Shown: in pieces, positions 1-11,125 of the stretch
Numbering within the stretch: position 1 is the first letter of the stretch
Layout: each line of letters starts with the position of its first letter
From: Calliopum simillimum
Lineage: Eukaryota; Arthropoda; Insecta; Diptera; Lauxaniidae
Direction: 5' to 3'
NCBI GenBank assembly: GCA_951812925.1
Contig: OX638371.1
Coordinates: 77,261,697 to 77,325,696 of the forward strand
DNA: 64,000 nt
Program-made: the position numbers and the translations under genes
Notes under the pieces: model-generated
Databases searched by the model: none
Told to the model about the DNA's origin: nothing
Seen by the model: only the letters and a program-made list of their open reading frames with translations

Positions 1-2
1 TA

Positions 3-1106
3 TTTTCCGGTGTTCCTCAAGGATCAGTGTTGGGTCCGCTGTTGTTTATTATGTATTTAAATGACTTTGTTTGTGCACTTGATCCTCATGCTTGTACTCC
101 TTATATATTTGCTGATGATATTCAATTATTATTCTCTAGTGAAATGCAATTCATGGATGCCATGGAAGCTACGATAAACTTCAATCTGTCAAATGTTTCC
201 ACTTGACGATCAAATTGAATTTGTTGAAAAAATCAAATGCTTAGGCATTTATATTGACAACAAACTAAATTTTGACTACCAAATTGACTCCCTGTATTCC
301 AAAATTGTAGTTACGTTAAGAAAACTGTACAGTCTTGGAGTTTTTTTACCTGTTAATTTCAAACTGCGAATTGCACATGCGCTCCTAATGTCACAAATTA
401 ATTATTGTCTTGAAGTTGTTTCTGGCTGTCTAATGTAAGAAAACTTGAGATGCTGTTTAATAAGGTTGTTCGTTTCGTATATAATATTCGAATACGTGAT
501 CATGTCTCACCATATGTCCTGAACTTCTTAAACTGTTCATTCCTTAAATATGTTAAATCCCGATCAGTATTACTATTTTTTAGAGTAATTAGAAATAGAT
601 TGCCTTACTATTTGTTTGAGAAGTTCGTATTTTCTCGGTCTACAAGAAACACTACAATTGTTTTGCCGCGGATTTCCTCATCCGTATTTGAAAGATCTTT
701 TTTTATTAGAGTCGCCCGTTGTTGGAATAATTTACTAGTTCATTTGCGCTCTATGAATTGTTCTGAAGGTACTTTTAAAAAGAAACTGTTGGAGTATGCT
801 CGCCACCATAATCTGGACCTTTTTTTTAACTTGAGTTTAGAGTTGTGTTAAAACTCGCTCTTATGATAATACTGAATTACTGTTTTTTATCTTTAGGGGA
901 GCCGTTAGGGAACATCACATTTTATTTTATATTGTTAAATATAATATTAATCTAATATTATTATTTTAAGTAATTATTTGAAGTTTAACTATTGAAACCG
1001 CTACGTTTAGATATAGCATAAAAAAATCTGTAATGCATTAATTGTTTGGCCATCTGGCTTATTGTGTGTTACCATGAATTAATAAATTAAATTAAATTAA
1101 ATTAAA
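3..1106 (+). mobile_element. 3' end of a degenerate non-LTR retrotransposon (LINE)
   Basis: The first 207 bases read as the reverse transcriptase core, with a GVPQGSVLGPLLF block and a catalytic FADD box (FADDIQLLFSS). The frame stops at about 207. Related sequence resumes in another frame at 193-438 (LGIYIDNKL, the block after the catalytic core) and again at 450-851, which looks like the conserved C-terminal end of LINE polymerases (F/V-RFVYNIRIRDHVSPY, later ARCWNNL). Material between the FADD box and the LGIYID block is missing, so the copy is internally deleted and frameshifted. It ends in an AATTA-type short repeat at about 1077-1106, as in LINEs that lack a pure poly(A) tail. The clade is uncertain: the ADDIQL motif suggests a CR1/L2/Rex-like or I-like element. 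The 5' part lies outside the window or is lost. Confidence 0.85.
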
Positions 1107-1802
1107 ATTTTGGTTCGTATAGGTTTTGCGATATATGGACGTAGTAAACCATGAGAGTCATCGCAATAAGTCCTTATTTCAGAATTTCGAACTTTGCATT
1201 TAATAAGATTTAACACTGTTGGACGATGCAACAAATTTTTCAGTTCTTCATCTGATTTTTGAGGTTCAAAAAGTTCAGAAGGAGATATATGTAGGTGTTT
1301 TTATTTCTATCGTTGCAATTTTTGACAATGCATCTGCAACTAAATTTTTTGTAACTGTATGTTCAATCGAAGTTGAAAGTAGACTAATGAAATCGAAGTA
1401 ACGAAGACTGACTTGAAGATATTTTATTAGACTTTTTGGAAAATGTGTAATATAATGGCTTGTTATAAAATTTTTAGTCGCCACCAGGAACCATGAAGCG
1501 AAAATGTTTAATGCTTTCATAAATGGCTTCTACAAAGTCTTCAATAGTGCACACTGATTCGCAAGTGGTTTTAATTCTCCCCAAAATTTACCCCATACGC
1601 GTATTTCTTGTTCAAATGATCGTGTTCACGATGCTTGACGGCAGACTTAACCTGATAATTTGCTAATCCATTTCCATTTTCGCCATCTGATTTGAAGGGA
1701 GATTGGTTTTTTCGACATATATATATACATGCTTAGTTGTTCGACATTGGAAATGGTGCTGGGCCATCAAGTCATTAAAATTTATCGTAGATGAACACCA
1801 GT
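1107..1802. other. AT-rich noncoding stretch, no gene seen
   Basis: Only short overlapping open frames on both strands (for example around 1219-1520), with no recognisable domain. No strong repeat structure was found by eye. Confidence 0.4.
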
Positions 1803-2177
1803 AAAGCTGGAATTAGTCCAAACATTCCGTTCCCTTACATGACATTGTGGTTGCTCGTTGACGTAGCACCGATTAGTGAAAACGGTTGGCAACGTACGAA
1901 ATATCACCTTACAACTTAAAAATTATTTCAAGAATTTAAATTTTTGTAAACAAACATCCATTATCATCCTTATTTTAATTAAATTATTTAAAAAATTTAA
2001 TTTATTTTATCTGACAAATGAATTGTAACGTTACGTTGGAAAATCTAATTTCAACAGATCTCAACGTTGCGTTCCGCTACGTTACGATTTCACTAATCGC
2101 TTACACGCTCTGCCGTTTTGATAAGTTTTGACAGCCGACACATTACGAAACGCTACGTGTTGACTAATTCCACCTTA
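1803..2177. mobile_element. Small TIR element (MITE), about 375 bp
   Basis: The left end (AAGCTGGAATTAGTC) and the reverse complement of the right end (AAGGTGGAATTAGTC) match, and both ends carry a further GATTAGTGAAA motif inside. This is the structure of a short non-autonomous DNA transposon. The left flank is TA and the right flank AA, so a TA target duplication is plausible but not proven. No coding capacity. Confidence 0.5.
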
Positions 2178-3150
2178 AGATGTGCAGTAAGCCGCTATTA
2201 GTTAACCACGTTCTACACCCATACAAAAGAACTGCAAGAAAGTTCGGCCCATTGATATTGATTTTCGCTATTTTTGATAGGAATGAAGATTGATAAACAT
2301 TTCGTAGCTGAGCAAACGCTCCTTACATTTGAAGCACTCTTATTGAGCTTTAATAAGAAACGATGGATAATTATTTGGTCAATGCACTATATGCTTGGGC
2401 GAAGACCAGCTTGGATGGAGTAGACAAAATCATAATGCCTCTACGGCTTTGGCCATAAGTGACGTTTTTTTTGAAATTTTAATTAACTTTCCTATGAACC
2501 AGTGTTCTGGTACACTTTCTCATATCCCGATTTGTGGAAAAATCGTATGTAGAAAATTAATGCCGAGTTCTAAGCTAATAATGTACTTATATTCAGTTCA
2601 GTTCAATTTGTTTAATTAATTAAAGAGTTTTTCAGTTAAGTGTTGGGCACAAATGTTTTTCTTTGGCGAAATACGGAACGTTCTAGCAGCTACGGACCAA
2701 AAATGGTAAACAAAATTGAATATTCTTCGGCATTTTCGCGACTTCGTAGTAATAGATGAGTTTTTATTGGGTCAGTTTGTAGCAAAAGAACGTTTTTTAT
2801 CCTTGTCTATAGCAACCACTTTCTGAAGATAAAAAACAAAAGTCCAAACGGTCTATGATATTGTAAGAGTGATCCTGTGACGGGACTCGGCTTCTGAACC
2901 AAGAAATATATCAAAAATGACAATTCTTGTTTTTGTTTTTGTTTTTTTTTGGTGTCATGGTATTTTATTACTAATGTGTAATTAGTGTACCTTTTCGCAA
3001 AACAGAGTCGTTTCGATTTTCTTTTTTTTTTATATTTGCCGACTCATGACAAGTTAACGAACAAGACTCCATTGAAAAAACTTCAATGATAAGACTTCAA
3101 AGCTGACCTCTTCTTTCTAGGTTGCGTTAAATGTTAAATCTGATACATAA
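2178..3150. other. AT-rich noncoding stretch, no gene seen
   Basis: Homopolymer T runs near 2935-2950 and 3020-3035 and scattered short frames. Nothing recognisable. Confidence 0.4.
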
Positions 3151-4053
3151 TGGGCCTTATCGTAAATAAATATTCTCGAGAATTTATTCGCTAACTCCCT
3201 GGTTTGCAATCGCAAAAAAAATTTCGTAGAAAGGGAAAATTCATTGGAAAAATTATGTAATCGGCAATAAGTTGGGAGCGAGTTTTTTCACTTTTATTTG
3301 ATAAATTTACTCCTCAACTTTTTGCTAGGGAGTACTAATGTATAAATGAATAATTATAAATAACGTTTGACAAATTAAAAACTTAAGTACAACAATTTTA
3401 AAGCTTATTGAAATAGCTTTCATATGACACTAAAGTTTTTAATATTCATCCAAGCGTTTCCAACTTATACTGGTTCTGCTAAAACTACTTTTCACTCAAA
3501 TTTTTTTTTTTTTTTTTTGGAAACTTTATGGTGCAAACTTTTGATTTTCCAAATCCACAAAAATGATAAAAGACATTTTTTACTTTAAAAAGAAATGTAT
3601 TAACTTCAATTTCACTGCTGCAATTGCTTCTTTTTCTTCTTTTGCAATTGCTGTTTCTTGTTTATCTTTTTTTTAATTCAGCTGTCAAAATCCAGTGGAA
3701 AATGGAAAAAAATGTCAACGATTTATGGAAAAAAGCGTTGCCAGATGTTTTTTTTTTGTGCAAAATGTCTACGAAATTGGAAAAATCAGCGTTCAGACAG
3801 GTTGTTTGCGCAAAATGTCAGAGATACGGGAAAGACTCAGCGTTGCCAGATGTTGTTTTTGTGTAAAATGTCAACATTCTTGGAAAAACACAGCGTTGCA
3901 AACTGGTTATTTCTGAAAATGTCAACGATATTAAACTAAAAAAAGCATCCCTGCAGGAAGGGGAGTTTCCATTCATGAAATATTCACTACTTCCAGTGCT
4001 CCTTCCCCGGGAGGGAGAGAATGGAACTCCCTTCAGATTTACGATAAGGCCCA
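3151..4053 (+). mobile_element. TIR element family A, copy 1 (903 bp)
   Basis: The ends are a perfect 17-bp inverted repeat, TGGGCCTTATCGTAAAT at 3151 and its complement ending at 4053. The flanking octamers ATACATAA and ATATGTAA agree at 6 of 8 positions, which hints at an 8-bp target duplication. A second copy lies inverted at 13966-14661. Both share an inner block that contains AAGCGTTTCCAACTT followed by CTAAAACTACTTTTCACT. No transposase was found, so it is non-autonomous. Its right half contains a 52-bp tandem repeat. Confidence 0.7.
3709..3930 (+). repeat. 52-bp tandem repeat, four to five units
   Basis: AAAATGTC(A/T)ACG-like unit starts occur at about 3709, 3762, 3812, 3865 and 3916, so the spacing is 50-53 bp. 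Each unit also has TTGGAAAAA-type and AGCGTTGCCAGATGTT-type blocks. Overlapping short open frames in all three plus-strand frames come from this periodicity and are not genes. It lies inside TIR element family A. Confidence 0.8.
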
Positions 4054-5200
4054 ATATGTAAAATTTATTTGTGCTTTATTGGAAAAATTTACCCACTTTA
4101 TCATATGATCGTAACCACTGTACGAAACCAATAAAAACAAAGAGTTATAAAAAAAAACAAAACAAAAACTCAGCACAACACGAGGAGAAGTGCGCAAAGC
4201 GTTTGGATGCTCGCGCAACTTTTGGGGCCGGTTTTGAAGTTTTCTTCTTCTTCGTTATTTTATTTTGGTTTCTTTCGTTGTGTGTTTCCTCTTCCTCTAG
4301 TCAGTACTACTACAGCTGTGCCGTTTTGTTTCTATAGCTGCACTTGTGTTTATTGTTGTTGTTGTTTGTTTTAGCTCAAGTTTAGATTTTTTTGATTCTT
4401 TGTTGTTGTTGTTGTTATTTTTGTCTTATTGGAGCTGTATGTGGAATGTGTTTCTTTTTCTCTGCCATAGTTGTTGTTTGGATATAAAGAGAATTATAAA
4501 ACACAACGGGAGAATGTGCTCCAAATGAGAGTGCGCTTGGAGCTCATTTGAAAATGTGTGAGAGTGCGCACATTTCAATTTCATTTTGTTGTTGTGGCGT
4601 GTGGTGTTGTTGTTTTCTTAATAATGGCAACAAAATTGAAAGAAGCGCTAAAAATAGATGCACACCACGGTGCGTGTGCCACAGGTTGTCCGGCTTTGAT
4701 TGAGTTTTGCGAATGTGTATTAAAAATAGCAAAGTCGAGCACACATACATATAGGTATATATATGTACATATATATATGTATGTATGTAAGTATGTACCT
4801 GCTGGGTTTTGTAGTTGTTGCATTTGTAATTGATAATAAAAGCCGGTATCGGTATTGAAATTGCAGCATAACTTGAGAGCGGGTGTTGAACACATTAATT
4901 GGTGGAAAAGTGGTAATGACCAAAATTTCAAGGTTAAATAGAGATGCGGCATTTGTATAATGTATAACAACTGAATGTGATGGGTGTTAGAGAGAGAGAT
5001 TTGTATGAAATAAAAAGTTCGAAACAACATCTGAGGTCATTCGCTAACATTTCTACATTTCCGTCTTAAAAAGATTTTGCCACTATAGGCAAATCATGCT
5101 TGTCTGACGTTTAGAAATTTTGCATACGATCCAGTGATATGTGCCTACATTAGATAGGGTCGAAATTTAGATTCACCCAGAAACCAACTCAAAAGTTAGA
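4054..5200. other. Single-copy-looking noncoding DNA with a TATG/ATAC microsatellite
   Basis: Trinucleotide GTT runs (4340-4420, 4595-4615), two similar GAGAGTGCGC motifs (about 4528 and 4560) and an ATACATA/TATGTATG microsatellite at about 4741-4798. None of the TIR families described elsewhere is visible. It reads like ordinary fly intergenic or intronic DNA, possibly regulatory. Minus-strand frames here are low complexity and not convincing. Confidence 0.4.
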
Positions 5201-5761
5201 AGGACTCTTAAAAACAATATCTGCATTATTATTTTTTTTTTTTTTTTTTCATTCCAAGAAAAGCCAATGGAGCACTTTTGATTCTACTGAAGACCCATTT
5301 TGGCAAAAAAAAACATGTTTTTTGGTCATAACTTTTTTTTTCGTTACAAAATGAATACCCATAGTACTTTAGAAACAAAAATTTTGGGGTTTAAAAATTA
5401 TAAGTTTTTTTGGGGTATAGAAAAAATTCGCGTTCCAAAATCGATTTTTTACGTTTACGCGTCCGGAAATCGATTTTTTACTCAAAAGCAAGGCATCTAA
5501 CGTGTGAATTTTTTAAAAGTTTTTGAGATATCGGCATTTCCACAGAAAAGTAAACCGTGAGCCTAAAAATTTAATCAATATATGTATCTCTGAAACTGTT
5601 TATCGTACATGGGTGAGGTTTGGTACACATGTATGTTAAAACCGCCAAGACTAAAAATGTGTACTAAGAAATATGACAGTATCACGCCCTCACATAAATC
5701 ACTTCATCATATCTCTGAAAATATATAACGGACATGAATAAGATTTAATAGTACAATGTGT

Positions 5762-6587
5762 CACGGTGCTCTTGAACAGTCGATAGGTTTTTTGAATATG
5801 TGGAGAAAATCTGTGAATGGGGTTTCATTTGTATTAGTTTAGTGGTCTGAAAAATGCAAACCCCGAAATCGTAGCTGATCACCCCCGCGAAATATCGCAA
5901 AAATAAAAATCCCATATAAAATAAAAAAACTCAGAAAAAAAAACGCAACAAACAAATATAAAAATAGTTATTTTTAATGTATTTTGCAATGCTGAATCCG
6001 AATCCGGCCTTAGAATTGCTGTATCTTATACCGTTTTTGAGGTATCTAAGCCTAAACAAGGAAAAAAAGCCGACGCTATGTTTTATTGTTGTGTTTTAGA
6101 GCTATATAATAGGACGTATATCCGTAAATTCTGATGCAGAAATGGAAAGCTTTAATCAATCTTCTAAACCTTATTCAAATAATGTCGATATCTTTATTTT
6201 TCTCGGAGATATCCTAGCCTAAAAAGTTAAAAAAGTGCTAAAAACGTGTTTTGTCATTATTTCAGTCTACGATATTTCAGAGAAAAATTAAGCTATTGAT
6301 ATAATTTAAATGCGGTTTTAAAGAAAAAGATTGCAGCTTTCAGATAATGTATCGAATTTTGCGTATGAATGTTCTATATTCTTGTTATATAGCTTCAAAA
6401 TATAGCAAAAACGGTATTTTTTCCTTGTTTAGGCTAAGATATGTATTTTTGCGATATTTCGCGGGGATGATCGCTGCGATTTCGGGGTTTGCATTTTCCA
6501 GACCACTTAACTAATACAAATGAAATCCCATTCACAGATTTTCTTCACATACTCAAAAAAACCTATCGACTGTTCAAGAGCACCGTG
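5762..6587. mobile_element. Chapaev-like (CMC) non-autonomous element, copy 1
   Basis: It starts CACGGTGCTCTTGAACAG and ends with the exact complement, and the TIRs stay similar for about 120-140 bp. It is flanked by perfect 4-bp duplications GTGT (5758-5761 and 6588-6591). CAC termini plus a 4-bp target duplication are characteristic of the Chapaev branch of the CMC superfamily. No transposase frame is present. A second copy at 31879-32774 shares the interior (for example AATCCGAATCCGGCCTTAG) and has its own 4-bp duplication. Confidence 0.82.
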
Positions 6588-6764
6588 GTGTAAAGAGCGC
6601 CGGGACACTGGGAAAATGGGCGATGCAATGCCTCTAAAAAAAGTTCATCATTTATGAGATTTGGTACACAAGTAAAATGGATCGGGACAAATAAAATCCT
6701 TTCGAAAATTTGGTTATCCCACTTCAACTTAACAAGATAAGGTGAAGCAACTTTCAGAGGAAAG

Positions 6765-6902
6765 CCTGGGGTCGAATCGACGCATCCGTGAACGTACAAC
6801 TCGTGACGTAAAATCATGTATTTCACATGTGTTTCGCATTACTAAATACATGCTTTTACGTCAGGAATTGTAAGTTCACGGATGCGGCGATTCAGCCCCT
6901 GG
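6765..6902. repeat. 138-bp fold-back (hairpin) repeat
   Basis: The left arm runs through CGCATCCGTGAACGTACAA and TGACGTAAAA, and the right arm holds the complements (TTTTACGTCA, GTTCACGGATGCGGCGA). The loop is about 20 nt around CACATGTGTTTCGC. It sits just before a Tc1 relic and may have inserted into it. Confidence 0.7.
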
Positions 6903-6939
6903 TTTTTTGAAAGATTTTCAATTTAAACTTTGTATGGTG

Positions 6940-7216
6940 GTAAAAAAGATAAAGAAAATTTTTAGATAATTTAAATGGCAAATCAAAGTGACATTATTCC
7001 TTATCAAGGACTGGTTACAACACCACACTCCTAAGTCCCTTGGTTGCCCTCTCAGTCCCAAGATCGTAACCCTAATGAACATTTGTAGAAAAATGTTGAC
7101 AGGAAATTCAAAGAAAGGACCATTTCTATCAAGAAGAATCTAAAACAGGTGTTTAGGGAATAGTAGAGCGAAATATTCCCTGATATTACGACAAATCTGG
7201 TTAGTTCTATTTATGA
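6940..7216 (+). pseudogene. Tc1-type transposase C-terminal relic
   Basis: With several frame shifts the plus strand reads DNLNGKSK..VTLFLIKDWLQ, then a damaged S(P)QDRNPNEHL*K block, then TISIKKNLKQVFRE**SEIFPDI. These match the order of the end of Tc1 transposases: second catalytic Asp region, SPDLNPIEHLW with the third acidic residue, then a helical tail. Stop codons and shifts make it non-functional. Its TIRs were not found. Confidence 0.65.
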
Positions 7217-7950
7217 CTGAAGGAAAACAAATAAAAAATTAATCTGTAATATAAACCATTAGAAAAATATAAGAAGTCAAAATTCAGTGTAAATTCAAAT
7301 TTTTAAAAATCTTAAAATTCAATTATCTCAAAACTAGAAAATTGGAGTTACCTACTTGGGAGTAGAGTATTGAAGTGACAATATATAGGTCATTTTTTCA
7401 ATACTTTTTTCTTATAGTGGGTTCAGAATAGCTTCAGTTAGACATAAATTTTTGAAAAATTAAAAAAAATTAATTTTTTTTTAAATATTCATAGCTCAGC
7501 CAAAAATAAATTCAAAATTAAAATTGAAATTGAAAATTCGGGCTAAATGGTCATGTTCGTTCATATTAGTCGATACACACATATTCAAAAATAAGTTCTC
7601 GTTTTCGTCCATTTTTTTCTTCTTTTGTCTTTTTCAACAAAGTTGAAAATTTGCATAATTAAAAAAAAATATTTTTCTTTATCTCATTCATAGAACTCTT
7701 AAACTTTGCTCCCGTACAACTCAATCACACGAAAGAAAATGAGAAAAATAAAACCAACAATATCATGCGCAATATCCGTTTTTGGTCTTCAAATGAAACA
7801 ATCAGCCCACGACCAACGACAACTACGAGTAGAGATATGAATTCAAGCTGCATTTAGACGTCAACAGAAAGAAAGAAATATCTGACTCAGAATTCTACCA
7901 AAAAAATTAGTCACAGCACAGGTAAAGAAGTTCGTATCGTTTCGTATCGT
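7217..7950. other. AT-rich noncoding stretch
   Basis: Poly-A/T tracts around 7440-7480 and 7660-7680. No gene or clear repeat was seen. Confidence 0.4.
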
Positions 7951-7956
7951 AATTTT

Positions 7957-8139
7957 ATGCAGCCGCGCGCTTGGTATTTAACCAGCCAAAAGCACTCGAG
8001 ACGTCAAACGTTCGATATGAAGTGCGTTTTGTTTCTGTTGCTGCTGTCAAAGCTTCAAATTAGCGATAAATATCAGATATCGTTGGGGATATATTTTTTT
8101 GTACTTTATAGTCCTCTTACGATTTTTCATATTCTATGA
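7957..8139 (+). CDS. Possible small secreted-protein start (uncertain)
   Basis: A 60-codon frame opens at 7957. An internal ATG at 8017 would give MKCVLFLLLLSKLQIS, which looks like a signal peptide (charged start, then an Leu-rich core). A TATA-like TATTTAAC lies at about 7974, about 40 bp before that ATG, spaced like a core promoter followed by a short 5' leader. The rest of the frame is also hydrophobic, no clear splice donor follows, and no homologue is recognised. It may be the first exon of an unannotated gene or a chance frame. Confidence 0.22.
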   Translation: MQPRAWYLTSQKHSRRQTFDMKCVLFLLLLSKLQISDKYQISLGIYFFVLYSPLTIFHIL

Positions 8140-8201
8140 AGTGATCATAAGAAATCAATTTAGGAAATGTTTTTAAGTTCAAATATGCACTAAAATATAT
8201 A

Positions 8202-8872
8202 AGGTTACGAAACTTCTGGGAGGTGATAGAGAAGGCGTAGAGAAACAAAAAATTTCACATTCAGGATGGTCTTAAATGTACCCCTGAGGAGTTATAAGGC
8301 TAAACCTGATTTTCTGACTTATTTAAAAAAAAAAAATTTTCTTTGGTCACACTAGCGTTTTAGACAAAACTTTTTTATAGAAAACTTTTAGTTAATTGTA
8401 TGAGCTTTTTAAAATTGTATTTGGTTTATAAGGTTTGAAAGAATTATGCAAAGTTCTGGACCTTTAAAGTTGATATTCTTAACTTTTTTTCTACTTTTTG
8501 ACTTTGGCGGTATTTTAGTATGAAAAAATACCTCTAAACATACATTTTTATAATTTTATTTAAAATACTCGTTCAATTATCTTTAATTTGGTAGCATATT
8601 TGTCAAACAAATTTTTTAATTTGAAGTCAGAAAATAACACTTTTCAATAATAATCTGTTTGAAGGCTTCGCTAGATAAAGAGAAGCGCGTGCAGCGCGTT
8701 ATTTTTTTAAGCCTCATGAACAAAATAAACTTTTACAAAGCTAATAAAAAGTTTTCGAAAAAGTCCAAAAATCAGTTTAAACAGCTCCTCAGAGGTACAT
8801 TTTAGACCCCCCCAGGTACAATTTTTTGTTAGTCTAGTCTTCTTCTATCACCTCCCAGAAGCTTTGTAACCT
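8202..8872. mobile_element. TA-flanked TIR element (MITE), 671 bp
   Basis: The ends are AGGTTACGAAACTTCTGGG and the complement of AGGTTACAAAGCTTCTGGG. The TIRs continue for about 110 bp through GGAGGTGATAGA and CTGAGGAG. TA dinucleotides flank both ends, as for Tc1/mariner-type target sites. No transposase frame. Confidence 0.7.
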
Positions 8873-8875
8873 TAT

Positions 8876-10009
8876 GCAATGCACTCTGTATAAAAAAACT
8901 TATTAATCAAGACCTTCAGTAGAAGATGAGACAGGCTTTTAAAGTTATCTTCTCAAAAACATAATTTATTGTGTAAGACGTCAGCTTTACTCAAAGAAAG
9001 TGTTGAAGAATGAAGAGTTCTGCAATTCTTTGAGCATTTAGTGCTTTATATTTGGAGCAACCTGATATGAATGATCATTTATTCAATCAACACTCAAAGA
9101 ATCGGCATTTACTCAATAAGTACACAAGTATTGATACTACTCTCATTGCTTGTATCACTATATAAGATATTGCATTTTTCGTAAATGACTTGAAGGCCAT
9201 GGGATCGGCTGTTTGAATTGACTGACTGAAACTCTTATTGCCTGGTTGAATACGTGGAAATGGTTCGGCCGATTGTTGCTGCTGCTGCGTCTGCGCAATC
9301 GCAAGTTAAAATCTGCTTTTGTTGCCTTCTTGCATACAAAATTGTTTACTTTTGTCATAATTCTAGCAATGTAACGCAATCCAAGTCCATCGATCCGATC
9401 CATCCATCCATCCATCAGTTGGAGTGATGATGATTGCGTCGGTGGTTTTTGTAATGAGGATTGTTTACAAAAATGAAAAACATTTAATTTTATTTTTTTG
9501 TATTTTCAGCGTAAGTAATATTTATGAATGATGATAAGTTTCGAGTTTAAATTTACATTGCTGAATTTTTTATGGTTTTTAATTCTTATAAAAATATTTA
9601 AATTTATTTTTTTTTTATGATTTTGTCAATGTTGTATTTCAATATTGCAATATTTATTTGCGCTTTTAAATGTTTGCATATTTAAGTGATTTTTTAACTC
9701 ACTTTTGCTCTCAAACTTAATTTATTTATCCAACATGGTCATATAAAAATAATAAAGCAAGTCGTTCATTAACCCTTATTTTTGACAGTTGTTTTCATAA
9801 TACGACTAAGTGATAAGGGTTATCAGAATTAGCCAATTATTATCACAATTATTATATATAATTTGATTACATTTCTTTGAACAACCCTTATAATCGATAC
9901 TTAAAATGTGTAATTTTTTACACCTCTGACATTATTATATATTTCAGAGGAAAAATTATAAAAAATATTGCCAATTTCAAACTGTTTGCTCCAAACTAAC
10001 AATTATATG
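8876..10009. other. Noncoding DNA with ATCC microsatellite, possibly single-copy
   Basis: Includes a (TGCTGC) patch near 9278 and a (CCAT)n patch at about 9396-9414. The 8930-9470 part is less AT-rich and shows no TIR structure, so it may be host regulatory or intronic DNA. The minus-strand frame at 9158-9415 has no recognisable domain. Confidence 0.35.
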
Positions 10010-10690
10010 TGTTTGAGTGAAATTTGGTTGGGTCATATCAAAAAAACGCTTTCAGTATAGCATTTTGAAACTTTTGCTTATATGGGAGGTGCCATGCCCT
10101 CTTGTCTAAGTTCATCAAAGTTTTGCTCAGATCTTGCAATTTGTATGGCTTTTCCTTGCGTTATAAATAATACTAGAATCGCCCAATTGTCAAAATTTGA
10201 CCACAAATGTATTAAATAATTTTGGTACTTTTTGGACAGTTTTAGTACTTTTTTTGCTATTTGGTATAAAATAGAAAAGCTTATTTATCATCCATGGTAC
10301 CACGACAAATGTAAAACGAAAAGAAAAATTTAAAAATTTGCATTTCATGGCAAAATATTAAAATAATTTCAACTTTGTGCATATTTACACACAAATACCA
10401 TGCTTATGGTGTATAATTCAAAGTCGTGCTCCATTTCTAACATAGTAAAATAGGTAGGACAAATTTTTGTCTTGCGTATTAATAAGTAGATAATCATAAA
10501 CATTGCTTTTTTTTTTGTATTTGCGTTGACCAATTTCTCTCACTTTCATTCCAACGAACTAACTTTGATAACGGAGGCAGTGTATCAATTTTGACCAAAT
10601 TATCCCCCAAAAAATATTAAAATGATTTCAGCAGACAGACAGATGTCGAGACTGATACACGGGGATGACTAAACCGACTCAACAAAAGGA
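10010..10690 (-). repeat. Degraded copy of the GTCT/GGCT microsatellite repeat family (reverse orientation)
   Basis: Reverse-complemented, this holds the family's hallmarks in order: a GACATCTGTCTGTCTGC patch (about 10623-10640), a block matching TACACTGCCTCCGTTATCA, then GAGGGCATGGCACCTCCC with TATAAGCAAAAG and AACGC (10050-10110). Better copies lie at 35560-36430, 37143-37760 and 40556-41345. Confidence 0.6.
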
Positions 10691-11125
10691 AAAATTCAAT
10701 ATATATCCTAGATATACAAAAAATCGAGATAAAAATTCCAAAAAAATATATTTTTTATGAAAATTTGACAGATGTGAGGTATGTGTATAGAAATCTAGAC
10801 AATGAGAGTAAACTATGAGATAGAAACACAAACGTTTAGATATGGAGATATGAATCTAAATTTTTATATAAGAATTCATTCAAAAAAAAAATTACAAGAA
10901 ATAGCTCGTGCAATCCCATTAAACTGTGTGAAAATTAACACAGTTTATGCCTAAGGTTTCGAAGGAAGTCAAACAGAAACTAAGTACGTAAAATTTTCAC
11001 ACAGAAACTGAGTTAAATTTTACATATTGCTTAGAGAATTTGAGTGAAACTTAATAGAAAATTTTGCACGCTGCTATGTAAAATTTTACACATTGCTGAT
11101 TAAAATTTTTATAAATAAGTTAATA

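Noticed and set aside
4544..5030. 149-codon minus-strand frame and its overlaps
   Set aside because: Low complexity, spans a TATG microsatellite, no domain or promoter signal.
6563..6826. 87-codon minus-strand frame
   Set aside because: Spans the end of the Chapaev-like element and the fold-back next to it, so it cannot be one gene.
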